Source: Methanocaldococcus infernus ME (GTDB lineage: Archaea; AGJL01; Methanococci; Methanococcales; Methanocaldococcaceae). Taken from it: a stretch of 64,000 nucleotides of DNA. The notes beneath the pieces are model-generated. The model searched no databases and had not been told where the DNA came from. It worked only from the letters and a program-made list of their open reading frames with translations. Position 1 is the stretch's first letter, and every line of letters begins with the position of its first letter. The position numbers were made by a program, and so were the translations under genes. Shown piece by piece: positions 1-10,809 of this stretch. The DNA lies in the NCBI RefSeq assembly GCF_000092305.1, contig NC_014122.1:1054001-1118000 (forward strand), written 5' to 3'.

Positions 1-1
1 T

Positions 2-181
2 GGAATAGTTCTTAACAAATTAGGGAAATATGATAAAGCTATAGAATACTTTGATAAAGCTTTAAGTATTAATCCTAACTTAGTAGAAGCTTGGAATGGT
101 AAAGGCTTGGCTTTAGAGAAATTAGGTAGATTAGAAGAAGCTTTAGAGTGTTATAATAGAGCATTTAGTTTATTGGAGTGA
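2..181 (+). CDS. TPR-repeat protein, C-terminal end (5' part outside window)
   Basis: An open frame runs in from the left edge and stops at TGA 179-181, giving 59 residues. It contains one full tetratricopeptide repeat and part of another, with the typical spacing of small and aromatic residues (YDKAIEYFDKALSINPN, then AWNGKGLALEKLGRLEEA). TPR proteins are protein-interaction scaffolds and are abundant in methanocaldococci. The partner is unknown because the rest of the gene is missing. The stop lies 3 nt before the ATG of the RecJ-like gene, so the two are probably cotranscribed. Confidence 0.8.
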   Translation, partial: GIVLNKLGKYDKAIEYFDKALSINPNLVEAWNGKGLALEKLGRLEEALECYNRAFSLLE

Positions 182-184
182 ATT

Positions 185-1549
185 ATGCTGAGGGAAATAG
201 AGAGAGCAAGGAAATTTATATTAAAGAATTTGGACAAAAAATTCTTAATTGTTACTCATGTTGATACTGATGGGTTAACTTCAAGGGTTATTTTACAAAA
301 GTTAGCTGAAAGATTAAACTTAGATGCTGACTATCTCTTTTTGACACAATTAACACCCAGTACTGTAGAAGAGGTTCCATTTAATGACTATGACATCATA
401 ATTATGGCTGATCTTGGTAGCTCTCATTTAAGCCTGTTAAAAGAAGTGAGGAAGAAAATTATTATCTTAGATCATCATCAGCCAGAGAATATAAAGTTAA
501 GTAATATTATTCATGTAAATCCTCATTTAGAGGGAAGAAGTAGCTTAGATCTCTGTGGAGCCAGTGTCTCTTACTTGTTAGCAAGAGCTTTTGGAAATAA
601 TATAGATCTTGCTAAGTATGCCATCTTAGGAGCTGTTGGAGATGTGCAAAACATTTGGGGAAGGTTAGAGGGCTTAAATAGAGCTATTTTATCAGATGCT
701 ATTCTCTCAGGAGACTTAGTGGTTAAGAGTGATCTACAACTCTATGGAAGATGCTCAAGGCCCCTCTATATCTCTCTAAGATACTGGAGTGATGTTAGGA
801 CAGATCTACTAAACAATGATGAAAATATAATTAAATATATTAAGTATATAAATAAAAAGCATAACTTAAACATTGATCCTACTTCAAGCCTCTCAGAGAT
901 TGATTACAATGAAAAAAAGATCCTTGGAAATGAATTGATAATTAAAGCCTTAAGATATGTGCCAAAGGGATGGGTTAGATTTTTACCCAAGGTTGTGTTT
1001 GGAGAGGTTTATGAGTTGAGAGATGAGGAGGAGAAGATATTAATTGACTTATCAGAATTCTCAACCTGTATAAATGCCTGTACAAGATATGGGGATTATG
1101 AAACAGCATTAAGAGTTTTGATGGGAGATAGAGGAAAGTATTTAAAAAGGATCAAAGAAAATCTAAGAGAGCATAGGAAAAATTTAAGGGAAGCTTTAAA
1201 GCATGTTAAAAATGATGTTGAAATTATTGAGGAGAAAAAGTTTCAATACTTTGTAACAGATAAGATAGAAAAAAATATTATTGGAATAGTGGCAAGTCTA
1301 AGCTATGGAATTGATGAGATTAACTGGCTTAAGCCAATCTTAGCCTTCTCTGAGCTTAGTGAAGGATATAAAGTTTCAGCAAGGTGTCCAAGGCTAATGT
1401 GTTTGGCTGAAAATATAAACTTAGGAAGAGCTATAAAGTTGGCTTCTTTAAAAGTTAATGGCTCTGGAGGAGGGCATAGCTTTGCCTCTGGAGCTTACAT
1501 ACCAGAGGAAAAGGAGAGGTTTATAAAATACTTTGGAGAGTGCTTATAA
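185..1549 (+). CDS. RecJ-like DHH/DHHA1 single-strand nuclease
   Basis: A 454-residue protein of the archaeal RecJ (GAN-like) family, Mn-dependent single-strand exonucleases linked to replication and repair. The N-terminal DHH domain shows [10 protein letters not shown] (about residues 24-33), a metal-binding Asp in ADLGSS (about 76) and the DHH triad in ILDHHQPE (about 95-102). The C-terminal DHHA1 domain ends with the substrate-binding loop [12 protein letters not shown]. All catalytic motifs are intact. Its stop abuts the next ATG with no gap, which suggests an operon with the DUF63 gene. Which archaeal RecJ paralogue it represents (GINS-associated or not) cannot be told from sequence alone. 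Confidence 0.85.
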   Translation: MLREIERARKFILKNLDKKFLIVTHVDTDGLTSRVILQKLAERLNLDADYLFLTQLTPSTVEEVPFNDYDIIIMADLGSSHLSLLKEVRKKIIILDHHQPENIKLSNIIHVNPHLEGRSSLDLCGASVSYLLARAFGNNIDLAKYAILGAVGDVQNIWGRLEGLNRAILSDAILSGDLVVKSDLQLYGRCSRPLYISLRYWSDVRTDLLNNDENIIKYIKYINKKHNLNIDPTSSLSEIDYNEKKILGNELIIKALRYVPKGWVRFLPKVVFGEVYELRDEEEKILIDLSEFSTCINACTRYGDYETALRVLMGDRGKYLKRIKENLREHRKNLREALKHVKNDVEIIEEKKFQYFVTDKIEKNIIGIVASLSYGIDEINWLKPILAFSELSEGYKVSARCPRLMCLAENINLGRAIKLASLKVNGSGGGHSFASGAYIPEEKERFIKYFGECL

Positions 1550-2347
1550 ATGCTAAAAGAGTTAAAAGAATTTATATATAAATACTATATTGAGCCAGCT
1601 GAAACTGGTAGTGGCTACAACTTAGTTCAGGAAATAACCTATGGCTTAATCTTAGCCCTCTCTTTATATCTTTTTTATAAAGGGCTGAAGAAGTTAAATA
1701 TAAAAATTGATGAAAAATTTGCCATCCCAGGGGTTATTTTCACTATCTTAATAGCTTTAATGAGAGCCTTAGTAGATTTAGGCTACATAGAAAGAAGCTT
1801 CTTAACCATAACTCCTGGCATTGTTTTTTTAGTTGGAGGCTTCTATATCTTAACTATATTAGTAACTGGCTACTTTTTTAGAGATAACTATTATAAAGTC
1901 TCTTCAGTTGTTGGCTTAATTCCACTAATATATTTTTTTATTATTTTTTTACAGCATGTTAAAACAGTTCTTCCAATAATATTATCCTTCTTTTTAGTCA
2001 CTATCTTCTTGGGAATAGCTTATTTAATAAACAAAAGATTTAAGATATTTAATAGTAAAATAGATTATTTAACCTTACTTGGACAGTTAGTTGATGGAGC
2101 AGCAACAACTATAGGGATAGGGATTTATGGTTATTTAGAGCAACACCCAATCCCAAGATTTTTAATGGAGCACTTCACCCCCATCTCTTTTATTGTTGTC
2201 AAATTTACAATTACTATACTTATTTTATACATTTTAAATAGGGAAGAGATGGATCCCAACTTAAGAAATATTATTAAGCTAATTATAATGGCTCTTGGTT
2301 TAGCTCCTGGGTTAAGGAACTTGTTTAGAACTATTATGGGAGTTTAA
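1550..2347 (+). CDS. DUF63 family multi-spanning membrane protein
   Basis: A 265-residue protein with about seven hydrophobic segments. It matches the archaeal DUF63 pattern: an N-terminal [15 protein letters not shown] stretch, a central [14 protein letters not shown] segment and a [14 protein letters not shown] motif near residue 185. DUF63 is an archaeal membrane family with no established function. The ATG follows directly on the recJ stop and the gene ends 2 nt before the next ATG, so it sits inside a tightly packed operon. The family assignment is from memory of conserved motifs and the function is unknown. Confidence 0.75.
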   Translation: MLKELKEFIYKYYIEPAETGSGYNLVQEITYGLILALSLYLFYKGLKKLNIKIDEKFAIPGVIFTILIALMRALVDLGYIERSFLTITPGIVFLVGGFYILTILVTGYFFRDNYYKVSSVVGLIPLIYFFIIFLQHVKTVLPIILSFFLVTIFLGIAYLINKRFKIFNSKIDYLTLLGQLVDGAATTIGIGIYGYLEQHPIPRFLMEHFTPISFIVVKFTITILILYILNREEMDPNLRNIIKLIIMALGLAPGLRNLFRTIMGV

Positions 2348-2349
2348 TA

Positions 2350-3129
2350 ATGATAACTCTAATTATTATAGGCTCAATAATTGGTTTAATCTCAAGCCTC
2401 TTAGGGATCAGTGGAGGTTTCCTCTTAGTTCCTATTCTCTATCACTACTTCATTTCCTTAGGAGTTCCTTCAACTACAGCTATAAAAATGGCTATTGGCA
2501 CCTCTCTCTTTACAATTTTTTTAAACTCCCTCTTCTCTTTATATTTTTCAAGACATCAGTTAGACTTAAGATCTTCTCTACACATAGGCATCTTTGGCAT
2601 CTTTGGCTCCTTTATTGGAGCTTATCTAACTATAAAGGTGTTTCCAGAGTATGTAATAAAAAAGATCTTTGGCTTTTTTCTAATTATTTTGTCAATATAC
2701 TTAATTTTCAAAAAACATAAAGATATAGAAAATTTTCAAGGGAACATTTGTAATAAAAAGTTGTCTCTTTTAGGTTTTATTACTGGAATACTCTCCTCAA
2801 TGTTGGGTATTGGTGGAGGGATAATAGTTATTCCCTCTCTAAACATTCTTTTAAGTGTCCCAATAAAAAGAGCTATAACCATTTCAATTGGAATGATTAG
2901 CATAATAACCTTCCCTGGAGTTATTATCTATATGTTCTCCTCTATTGGAGAATTTGACAGCCTTTATAATATTGGCTATGTCTCACTTTCAACCTCTTTA
3001 ACATTACTTCCTTTCTGTATAACCTTCTCAAAGGTTGGGGCTCAAATAAAGGATAAAATAAATACCAAATATTTAAGATATTTATTAGCCATCTTTATCC
3101 TAATAGGTGGGCTGAGAATGATAACATGA
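2350..3129 (+). CDS. TauE/SafE (DUF81) family permease
   Basis: A 259-residue integral membrane protein with two homologous halves of about four helices each. Each half starts with the family signature (GLISSLLGISGGFLLVP near residue 12 and GILSSMLGIGGGIIVIP near 146). TauE/SafE proteins are putative exporters of sulfur-containing or organic anions such as sulfite or sulfoacetate. The substrate here cannot be deduced. The terminal ATGA overlaps the start of queE, so the two are translationally coupled. The permease could be purely an operon passenger. Confidence 0.8.
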   Translation: MITLIIIGSIIGLISSLLGISGGFLLVPILYHYFISLGVPSTTAIKMAIGTSLFTIFLNSLFSLYFSRHQLDLRSSLHIGIFGIFGSFIGAYLTIKVFPEYVIKKIFGFFLIILSIYLIFKKHKDIENFQGNICNKKLSLLGFITGILSSMLGIGGGIIVIPSLNILLSVPIKRAITISIGMISIITFPGVIIYMFSSIGEFDSLYNIGYVSLSTSLTLLPFCITFSKVGAQIKDKINTKYLRYLLAIFILIGGLRMIT

Positions 3130-3830
3130 TCACAGAGATATTTAGCTCTATCATGGGAGAGGGAAAGTATATAGGAAGGAGATATATCTTTATCAGATTC
3201 CCTAAGTGTAATTTAAACTGTATCTATTGTGATGAGAGGAAAAATTATAAGAATAGGGTTGAGGTTGAGCCAGGAAGTGGAGTTTTTGAGGAGAGAGAAA
3301 TTAGAGATGTAAAAGATATTGTTAAAGAGGTTGAGAGGTTAAAAACTGATGATCTTTTTGCCATTTCATTTACTGGAGGAGAACCTCTACTATTTGATAA
3401 GTTAGATGAGCTAAACAAACTTCTAAAAAAGAAAGGGTTTAGAACTCACTTAGAAAGTAATGGTACTCTTCCAGAGAGGTTAGTTTTTACAGATATAGGG
3501 TCAATAGATATTAAGTTAAAGGGACATATCCCCAACTATAAGGAAGTTTATAATAAAGAGTTAGAGAGTATTAAAATACTATATGAAAATGGAGTAGATG
3601 TCTATGCAAAGGTAGTTATATTAAGTAGTAATACAGTTGAAGAGATTGAGAAGGTTGCTAAGGACTTGTCAGAGATTGGCTCCATCCTTCTATGCCTCCA
3701 GCCAGTAACTCCAACTAAAGATATAAAAGGAGTTTCCAAAAAAGTTATTTTTAAAATGATGGAGAAAGCTGGGAAGTATGTTGATGTTATGACAACCATA
3801 CAAATGCATAAATATATGAAAATACTATAA
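3126..3830 (+). CDS. queE: 7-carboxy-7-deazaguanine synthase (radical SAM)
   Basis: QueE converts 6-carboxy-tetrahydropterin to 7-carboxy-7-deazaguanine, the ring-contraction step toward preQ0 and, in archaea, archaeosine in tRNA. At 234 residues it has the usual compact length. The N-terminal FSSIMGEGKYIGRR segment binds substrate, and the radical SAM cluster cysteines lie at C28, C32 and C35 (KCNLNCIYCDE, CX3CX2C). The SAM-binding FTGGEPLL follows at about residue 82. The start overlaps the permease stop by 4 nt, and the stop shares one base with a possible upstream start of the next gene. No other archaeosine gene is nearby. Confidence 0.92.
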   Translation: MITEIFSSIMGEGKYIGRRYIFIRFPKCNLNCIYCDERKNYKNRVEVEPGSGVFEEREIRDVKDIVKEVERLKTDDLFAISFTGGEPLLFDKLDELNKLLKKKGFRTHLESNGTLPERLVFTDIGSIDIKLKGHIPNYKEVYNKELESIKILYENGVDVYAKVVILSSNTVEEIEKVAKDLSEIGSILLCLQPVTPTKDIKGVSKKVIFKMMEKAGKYVDVMTTIQMHKYMKIL

Positions 3831-3841
3831 TGGTTGATAGT

Positions 3842-4432
3842 ATGAAGAAAGAGATCTTAGAGAAAGTCTTAGAGCTAAAAAATAGTGGTCTCTCCATTGG
3901 AGAGATTGCTGATGAACTCAACATTTCAACAGACACAGCAAGATACTTAGTCTTAAATGCTGAGAAGTTGTTAGAAAAGTCTGAGCCTATAGATCTTGAT
4001 ATCTATGTAGATTGGAGAAATATTGGAAGCTCTGGGGAGAGGTTAAGATATCTAAGCCTAATAATGGCTGACATAATAAAAAGTAGGAATATAGATTTTG
4101 ACATTGTCATAGGAATTTCAAATAGTGGCATTCCCTTAGCAACCTTAATAGCCTCAGAGCTTAAAAAAGAGTTTGGAGTCTATATAACTAAGAAGGATGA
4201 AAATAAGGGATCATTGTCAAAGAATTTCTCCCCAGCCACTTATAAAAAAGCTATTATTATAGATGACATTGTTACAAGTGGGAAAACATTAACAGAATGT
4301 ATAAAAAAGTTAAAAGAGGTTTGCTCTCCTAAGTTAATAGTTGTCCTAATTGACAAAAGTGGGCTAAATGAGATTGAGGGAATTCCATTAGTTCCTCTAA
4401 TAAGAGTTAGTGGAATCAAAGTTGAGAAATAA
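3842..4432 (+). CDS. GfcR-like regulator: HTH fused to a phosphoribosyltransferase domain
   Basis: An N-terminal helix-turn-helix (LSIGEIADELNISTDTARYLV) is followed by an orotate-phosphoribosyltransferase-like domain. The PRPP-binding loop is IIIDDIVTSGKTL (about residues 138-150 of the longer frame). This architecture is that of GfcR, a sugar-metabolism regulator in haloarchaea, and of PyrE-like orphans in methanogens. I chose the ATG at 3842 because GGTTGAT precedes it at good spacing and homologues begin near MKKEIL; a start at 3830 would overlap queE. The 3' end overlaps the convergent DUF1890 gene by 17 nt. Whether it binds PRPP or DNA here is inference. Confidence 0.75.
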   Translation: MKKEILEKVLELKNSGLSIGEIADELNISTDTARYLVLNAEKLLEKSEPIDLDIYVDWRNIGSSGERLRYLSLIMADIIKSRNIDFDIVIGISNSGIPLATLIASELKKEFGVYITKKDENKGSLSKNFSPATYKKAIIIDDIVTSGKTLTECIKKLKEVCSPKLIVVLIDKSGLNEIEGIPLVPLIRVSGIKVEK

Positions 4433-4853
4433 TTTTATCAATAGTTTTAACTAATGGATAAGGGTTATGAAAGGCTCTAACTGGGAAGACTTTAATATCA
4501 TTTTCTTCCAAGGTTTTTTTAAACTCTTCATTTATTTTTCTTCCAAATAGTATGGCTAAGCATTCTTTTTTATACTTATTTTTATATGTTACTGTATAAC
4601 TAACCCCTCCATCATTGTGGACAAAGCTCACTATTTTTTCCACTCCTTCTAACCCTCTAAGACCTTCATCTATGTCTATACAAGCTACTCCTTTTAAGTA
4701 GTGCCTCTCAACATCTGAAACATCTAAGAGCTTTAAAGCTGCATGGTTTCCAGCTATGACTATATCTTTTAACTTTCTTAACTTAGCTATTAAATAGAGA
4801 GCTGAAGGGATCATAGCTGGAGGCTCAGGACAGCCAAGCAGGATTAATATCAA
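4416..4853 (-). CDS. DUF1890-like conserved methanogen protein
   Basis: A 145-residue soluble protein that opens with a Rossmann-like strand-loop (MILILLGCPEPPAMIPSALY). It contains FVHNDGGVSYTVTYKN at mid-length and VRAFHNPYPLVKTIDKI at the end. I recall this pattern from the small methanogen-specific DUF1890 family, whose function is unknown. It is transcribed leftward and overlaps the 3' end of the GfcR-like gene. No regulatory element is evident. The family label is recalled, not searched. Confidence 0.6.
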   Translation of the reverse strand: MILILLGCPEPPAMIPSALYLIAKLRKLKDIVIAGNHAALKLLDVSDVERHYLKGVACIDIDEGLRGLEGVEKIVSFVHNDGGVSYTVTYKNKYKKECLAILFGRKINEEFKKTLEENDIKVFPVRAFHNPYPLVKTIDKIISQL

Positions 4854-4960
4854 GCTCTCACCAATTTTAATTACTTGATTAAGAAAGCCACTTATATGTT
4901 ATAAAGGGAATTTATTTTATATTTAGTTTTAGTATCGAATGGAGTATGAAGAGGGAAAAT

Positions 4961-6013
4961 ATGAAATTCTTTAACCGAGAGAAAGAAATTAGAGAAATTC
5001 TTTCTATTTTGGAGTTTGAGCCTAATTTTATCTATTTTATTTACGGCCCTATTAATAGTGGAAAGACGGCTTTAATTAACGAGGTTATTAATAAACTTGA
5101 TGAGGAATATGTGGTGTTTTATTTTGACTTAAGAGAGATTTTTATTTCCAAGTATGAAGATTTTATAGAGGTTCTCTTTGAGGAGTATGAGGAAGATAAA
5201 AATCCTATAGAATTGGTTAAGAGCTTAATTAAAGACTCTTCCATTCTTTTTGGAATTCCTACACCAAAGAATACGTTAGAAACTTTACTAAGTAAAAAGA
5301 AACCTAAAAATGTTTTTAAATATATAACTAATATTTTATTGGAGCTTAGGAAAGAAGGAAAACAACCAATTATTATCTTGGATGAACTTCAAAAGATAGG
5401 AGATTTAAAAATTAACGGCTTTTTGATTTATGAGCTTTTTAACTATTTCATAAGTTTAACTAAGCATAAACACCTATGTCATGTCTTTTGTCTATCTTCA
5501 GATTCTTTATTTATTGAGAAGGTTTATAGTGAAGCGATGCTGAAAGGTAGAGCTGATTATATCTTAGTTGATGACTTTGATAAAGAAACAGCCTTAAAGT
5601 TTATGGACTTTTTAGCTGAAAACATTTTAAATAAAAAACTCTCAAATGAAGAAAAAGAATTAATTTATTCATACGTTGGAGGGAAACCAGTACTAATAAT
5701 AAATGTAATAAATAAGCTAAAAACTAAAAATTTGGATGAAGTTTTAAATTACTTACTAAATGTAGAGATCTCTGACATTATGAACTTGTTAGTTAAAGCT
5801 AAAAATAATAAAGAAAAAGTTGTTAATGCTTTAAAACTCTTTAAAGATAGATATGAGATAGATGCTTATAGCATAGAAGAAGACATAAAAGAACTTTTAG
5901 TTAAAAGGAATATTCTATTTTTAGACCCTATTAAGAGGATTTTAAGGCCACAGAGCTTTTTAACTTGGAGAGCCATAAAGATTTTATTAGAATCTAAACA
6001 ATTTTTCAATTAA
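4961..6013 (+). CDS. Archaeal-type P-loop ATPase (Arch_ATPase family)
   Basis: About 350 residues that begin with the family's [12 protein letters not shown] segment. The Walker A loop GPINSGKTA lies near residues 29-37 and Walker B in IIILDELQ near 137-144. The rest matches the expanded archaeal ATPase family of methanocaldococci, with a C-terminal winged-helix-like region. These AAA-related ATPases are of unknown role and often belong to mobile or variable gene sets. I chose the ATG at 4961, not 4946, because GAGGG lies 5 nt upstream. The first 700 bp carry about eight CpG dinucleotides, whereas neighbouring genes have none or one, which hints at recent acquisition. The 3' end overlaps the next convergent gene by 27 nt. 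Confidence 0.8.
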   Translation: MKFFNREKEIREILSILEFEPNFIYFIYGPINSGKTALINEVINKLDEEYVVFYFDLREIFISKYEDFIEVLFEEYEEDKNPIELVKSLIKDSSILFGIPTPKNTLETLLSKKKPKNVFKYITNILLELRKEGKQPIIILDELQKIGDLKINGFLIYELFNYFISLTKHKHLCHVFCLSSDSLFIEKVYSEAMLKGRADYILVDDFDKETALKFMDFLAENILNKKLSNEEKELIYSYVGGKPVLIINVINKLKTKNLDEVLNYLLNVEISDIMNLLVKAKNNKEKVVNALKLFKDRYEIDAYSIEEDIKELLVKRNILFLDPIKRILRPQSFLTWRAIKILLESKQFFN

Positions 6014-6289
6014 ACCCTTCTTTTTCTTCTTCTCCTCTTTCTTTTTCTCCTCTAACATTAGCTTTATAACAAATGTTCCATAGCAGGGTTTGGTGTATGG
6101 GAAGATAATATAGTTGTCTCCATAAACCACTGGAATTGGAGGAATGCCAATTAAGAAAACTCCTTCAATTATCTCCTCTCCAGCCTCTTTTTCTACAACA
6201 TCTTTAAAGTTCTCTCTTATAAACTTGGCACAGTCCTTAAAGCTACCTCTAAATAAAATTTCATAGTTCATCTGATCTATACAAGCCAA
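5987..6289 (-). CDS. DUF1894-like small methanogen protein
   Basis: A 100-residue protein beginning [20 protein letters not shown], with the core [27 protein letters not shown] split by a short loop and a lysine/glutamate-rich tail. It resembles the family I remember as DUF1894 (MTH1880-like), a small alpha/beta fold conserved in methanogens with no proven function. The start lies 2 nt from the end of cbiF on the same strand, so it is probably the second gene of a cbiF operon. A role in cobamide metabolism would be guilt by association only. Confidence 0.6.
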   Translation of the reverse strand: MACIDQMNYEILFRGSFKDCAKFIRENFKDVVEKEAGEEIIEGVFLIGIPPIPVVYGDNYIIFPYTKPCYGTFVIKLMLEEKKKEEKKKKKGLIEKLFRF

Positions 6290-6291
6290 GC

Positions 6292-7041
6292 CTATCCCCT
6301 GTAGCTGTGCTTAAACTCTTTATCATAGAGTTTAGAGTAACTATACTTCTTTGGCTCTAAAATGTCTCCAACTATAATTAAGGCTGTCCTCTCTATATTC
6401 TCTTTCTTAACCTTCTCAGCTATATCTTTTAAGGTTCCTCTAACTATCTTCTCCTCAGGCCATGAGGCTTTATAAACTATGGCCACAGGAGTCTCCTCTG
6501 GATAACCTCCTTCAATTAGCTCATTAACAACCTTATCTATAAGAGAAGCTCCTAAGAAGATTACCATGGTAGATCTATGCTTAGCCAACTCTTTAATTTT
6601 TTCTCTCTCAGGAACTTTAGTTCTTCCCTCAGGCCTTGTTATAATAACTGTCTGAGATACATCTGGGAGAGTTAACTCTACCTTTAAAGAGGCTGCAGCA
6701 GCAAAGAGAGAAGAAACTCCAGGGATTATTTCAACCTCTATCCCTCTCTTTTCAAGCTCATCAATCTGTTCCTTTATAGCTCCATAAATTGAAGGGTCTC
6801 CAGTATGTAGCCTAACCACTTTCTTCCCTTTTTTAACAGCATCCACCATTACATTAATAATTTCTTCCAAGTTTAGTCTTGAGCTATCATACTTTTCAGC
6901 CTTTTCATTGTAGTTGAGAATCTCTTTATTTATTAAAGAGCCTGCATAAACAATAATATCAGCCTCTTTTATTAATTTTAGAGCTTTTAAGGTTATTAAT
7001 TCCTTATCTCCTGGTCCAGCACCAACAATATAAACTTTCAT
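6292..7041 (-). CDS. cbiF: Cobalt-precorrin-4 C11-methyltransferase
   Basis: CbiF transfers a methyl group from SAM to C-11 of cobalt-precorrin-4 in the anaerobic route to cobamides, which methanogens need for methyl transfer. About 249 residues, the normal family length. Visible motifs are the N-terminal [27 protein letters not shown] near residue 78, [13 protein letters not shown] near 105 and VIFLGAS near 160, all typical tetrapyrrole-methylase loops. The ATG at 7041 is preceded by AGGTGG; the upstream TTG at 7044 is less likely. Further cobamide genes cbiG and cbiC occur elsewhere in the window, so the pathway is dispersed. Confidence 0.92.
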   Translation of the reverse strand: MKVYIVGAGPGDKELITLKALKLIKEADIIVYAGSLINKEILNYNEKAEKYDSSRLNLEEIINVMVDAVKKGKKVVRLHTGDPSIYGAIKEQIDELEKRGIEVEIIPGVSSLFAAAASLKVELTLPDVSQTVIITRPEGRTKVPEREKIKELAKHRSTMVIFLGASLIDKVVNELIEGGYPEETPVAIVYKASWPEEKIVRGTLKDIAEKVKKENIERTALIIVGDILEPKKYSYSKLYDKEFKHSYRG

Positions 7042-7069
7042 CAAACCACCTAAATATTTAATACAATAA

Positions 7070-8605
<1,536 letters not shown>

Positions 8606-8608
8606 GTT

Positions 8609-8884
8609 ATGAGATTCTTAATTCCCTTAGGAATTCTTTTAATATTCTTAGGCTTCATTATACTAAGCTTAGGCTTATTTTTTTACACTTTAGAAAATAT
8701 AGAGAAAAGTAAGGAGGAAAAAAATTTAAAGAAAGAGAATATTGAATATTCTGGAATTATTATGATTGGCCCTATCCCTATAGTTTTTGGAAACTCAAAG
8801 AGCTTAACTTTATTCTCTATACTGATAGCTATGCTTATGCTACTTTGGTTTATCCTAATGGTGTTAAGTATAAGAAAAGTCTAA
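8609..8884 (+). CDS. DUF131 (TIGR00304) small membrane protein
   Basis: A 91-residue protein with an N-terminal hydrophobic helix, a charged segment (EKSKEEKNLKKEN), the conserved GIIMIGPIPIVFGN motif near residue 49 and a second helix at the C-terminus. This is the layout of the archaeal DUF131/TIGR00304 family, function unknown. It begins 3 nt after guaB and is likely cotranscribed with it. Nothing in the protein suggests an enzyme. Confidence 0.8.
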   Translation: MRFLIPLGILLIFLGFIILSLGLFFYTLENIEKSKEEKNLKKENIEYSGIIMIGPIPIVFGNSKSLTLFSILIAMLMLLWFILMVLSIRKV

Positions 8885-8948
8885 ATAGTTAATTTTAAAT
8901 AAATGAAGTTTAAATTTCAAACAATCCTTAAATAAAAGAGGTGATAGC

Positions 8949-9410
8949 TTGGCTGAGATGATTATCCCATATCCTCAGTTAAAGAAGTTGATGAATGTAA
9001 CCTGTGAAGTTGACCTATACAAGACTGAAGCTGAGGACATGATGGATGTTGTGGAGAAAAAGGTAGCTGATCTATTTGAAGTAGCCTATAAAAATGCTAA
9101 GGAAGAGAATGCAAAAATTATAAAGATGAGACATATCCCATTAACAAAGGGGATGTTAAACTCTATGGAGCTATTTAAAGAGGTTATTGAAGAGGAAAAT
9201 ATTATAGCTGAAACTATTAAGAAGTATGTTATGAAAAAGATTCCTGGGGATTTACCATTAGATGATAATGTTGTTGATAACCTTCCTTTAATAACTGGAA
9301 CTATATTCATCATCTTAGGAAGAGTTATTAAAGCTTTACATGAAGACATAGAGAGAATAAGAAGAGAGCATATAGAAGAGGCTAAGAAGGTTTTAGACTA
9401 CACCTTATAA
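8949..9410 (+). CDS. DUF1931 histone-fold-like protein
   Basis: A 153-residue, highly charged, mostly helical protein. It has two halves that look like successive histone folds ([20 protein letters not shown]... and [18 protein letters not shown]). This is the DUF1931 pattern, a 'double histone-like' archaeal family with unclear function. I accept the TTG at 8949 because AAGAGGTGAT lies directly upstream with suitable spacing; the next ATG is at 8958. A 64-bp AT-rich gap separates it from the DUF131 gene, so it may have its own promoter. Confidence 0.7.
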   Translation: MAEMIIPYPQLKKLMNVTCEVDLYKTEAEDMMDVVEKKVADLFEVAYKNAKEENAKIIKMRHIPLTKGMLNSMELFKEVIEEENIIAETIKKYVMKKIPGDLPLDDNVVDNLPLITGTIFIILGRVIKALHEDIERIRREHIEEAKKVLDYTL

Positions 9411-9432
9411 AAAAGTTAAAAAGTGAGCCTCT

Positions 9433-9861
9433 ATGTTTGTGTGCTTACACAACACTTACAGTGCTAAACAAGTTGAAGAGTTTGGAAGAATAGCCTATGG
9501 TTTTGATGTTAATACAGTAGTTATTACAAAAGCAACAGCCTCAGCTGCTCAGACAGGGGTGCCAACACTTCAGAAGATGGCTTACAAATTAAAGAAAAAT
9601 ATTCTATTCTTTGAAGATTTGGATGATGCTATTGAAGTTCTCAGGCCTGAGAAGGTTATTATGATAGGAAATAAAAATATTTGTGAGAAGAAGTTAGACT
9701 TTAAAGAAGTTGGAGAAAATGATCTAATAGTTTTCTCTGGAGTTAGTACAGGCTTCACTCAGATAGAGTTGGAGAAGGGTTTAGGAAGATACATAGTTGA
9801 GAATGAAATAGGAGCTTTAGGAAACTTGGCCATTTTCCTATATGAAATAAGTAGGATGTGA
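9433..9861 (+). CDS. COG4080-like (SPOUT/RecB-related label) conserved archaeal protein
   Basis: A 142-residue protein beginning MFVCLHNTYSAKQVEEFGRIAYGF. It has an alpha/beta pattern reminiscent of SPOUT methyltransferases (VIMIGNKN, then a late GLGRYIVENEIGALGNLAIF, resembling a trefoil-knot SAM site). I recall homologues carried as 'SpoU-related RecB-family' proteins (COG4080). No experimental function is known to me. Its last 24 nt overlap the 3' end of cbiG on the other strand. Confidence 0.6.
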   Translation: MFVCLHNTYSAKQVEEFGRIAYGFDVNTVVITKATASAAQTGVPTLQKMAYKLKKNILFFEDLDDAIEVLRPEKVIMIGNKNICEKKLDFKEVGENDLIVFSGVSTGFTQIELEKGLGRYIVENEIGALGNLAIFLYEISRM

Positions 9862-10782
9862 AGCTATTGCCACTGTAACCCCCCTAACCCTTAACTTTTT
9901 TAAAATTAGCTTTCCTTTTATTTTTAAGCTTTCTAAGCCTAAAAGAGCTGAAGGTTCAGCTACTCCATAGGTGCCAACATGCTTATAAACAAACTCTGAT
10001 CTTTCTAAGTTATATCTTTTTACAGCTTCATTAAGCTCTTCTTTTGTGAAGGTTAAGATCTCTCTATTGAATCTTTTACATCCCTCTCTAACTTCCCTCT
10101 TCCTTAAATTTATTGTTCCTATTATATCAATTCTCCAACTTGGGATATTCCTTAAATATAGAGCTTTTTTAACAGCCCAGTAAATTTTAAAGCTCTCTAT
10201 CCCTCTTCTACATCCAACTCCAACAGAAACCTTTAGGGGCTTTAGTTTTACATCTTCCACTTTCACATAATCTTTGTCATGATAGCTAACTTTATATCCA
10301 TTTATTTTTATATTCCAACCTTCTGGTAAGTAAAGTTCTAAATCTCTCTCTAAAAGCTCTTTATTTAACCTTAAGATATCCTTCTTCTTAGGAAGTTCTA
10401 AAAAAAGGGTTCTGCAGAGTTCATCAACTCCAACCTTTCCCTTTAAGTCTGTAGCTGTAGAATAAACTATTTCTTTATTTAAATTAATTGCTAAAATCTT
10501 TCCTATGTAGTTTCCTCCTCCTATATGATTAGAGAGGAGAGGAATAACATAATTATTATTAACAACTATTAAAAAAGGATCTCTCAACTTATCTTTAATT
10601 ATCTCCTTAACTTTCCTTATAGCTATCCCTGTTGAGCTTAAAAATATGTAACCTTCAACATCCTTAGAGAGGGAAAACTCTTTAATATCTATTAAAGTAT
10701 AGTCATACTTATAATACTCTAAGATCTTACTAATCTCTTGGGCTAACCTTTTATTGTTAGTTGTATAAACTATGGTTATCAA
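9838..10782 (-). CDS. cbiG: Cobalt-precorrin-5A hydrolase
   Basis: CbiG opens the delta-lactone of cobalt-precorrin-5A and releases acetaldehyde in anaerobic cobamide synthesis. The 314 residues show the N-terminal region with FLSSTGIAIRK and LLSNHIGGGNYIGK. The C-terminal domain has GVGCRRGI near residue 190 and GVAEPSALLG near residue 275. All are family hallmarks. It starts 27 nt from the divergent ppsA, so the two promoters must overlap. It converges with the COG4080-like gene. Confidence 0.9.
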   Translation of the reverse strand: MITIVYTTNNKRLAQEISKILEYYKYDYTLIDIKEFSLSKDVEGYIFLSSTGIAIRKVKEIIKDKLRDPFLIVVNNNYVIPLLSNHIGGGNYIGKILAINLNKEIVYSTATDLKGKVGVDELCRTLFLELPKKKDILRLNKELLERDLELYLPEGWNIKINGYKVSYHDKDYVKVEDVKLKPLKVSVGVGCRRGIESFKIYWAVKKALYLRNIPSWRIDIIGTINLRKREVREGCKRFNREILTFTKEELNEAVKRYNLERSEFVYKHVGTYGVAEPSALLGLESLKIKGKLILKKLRVRGVTVAIASHPTYFI

Positions 10783-10809
10783 TGTTCAAAACCTCCTAAA
10801 GGTGGGACA

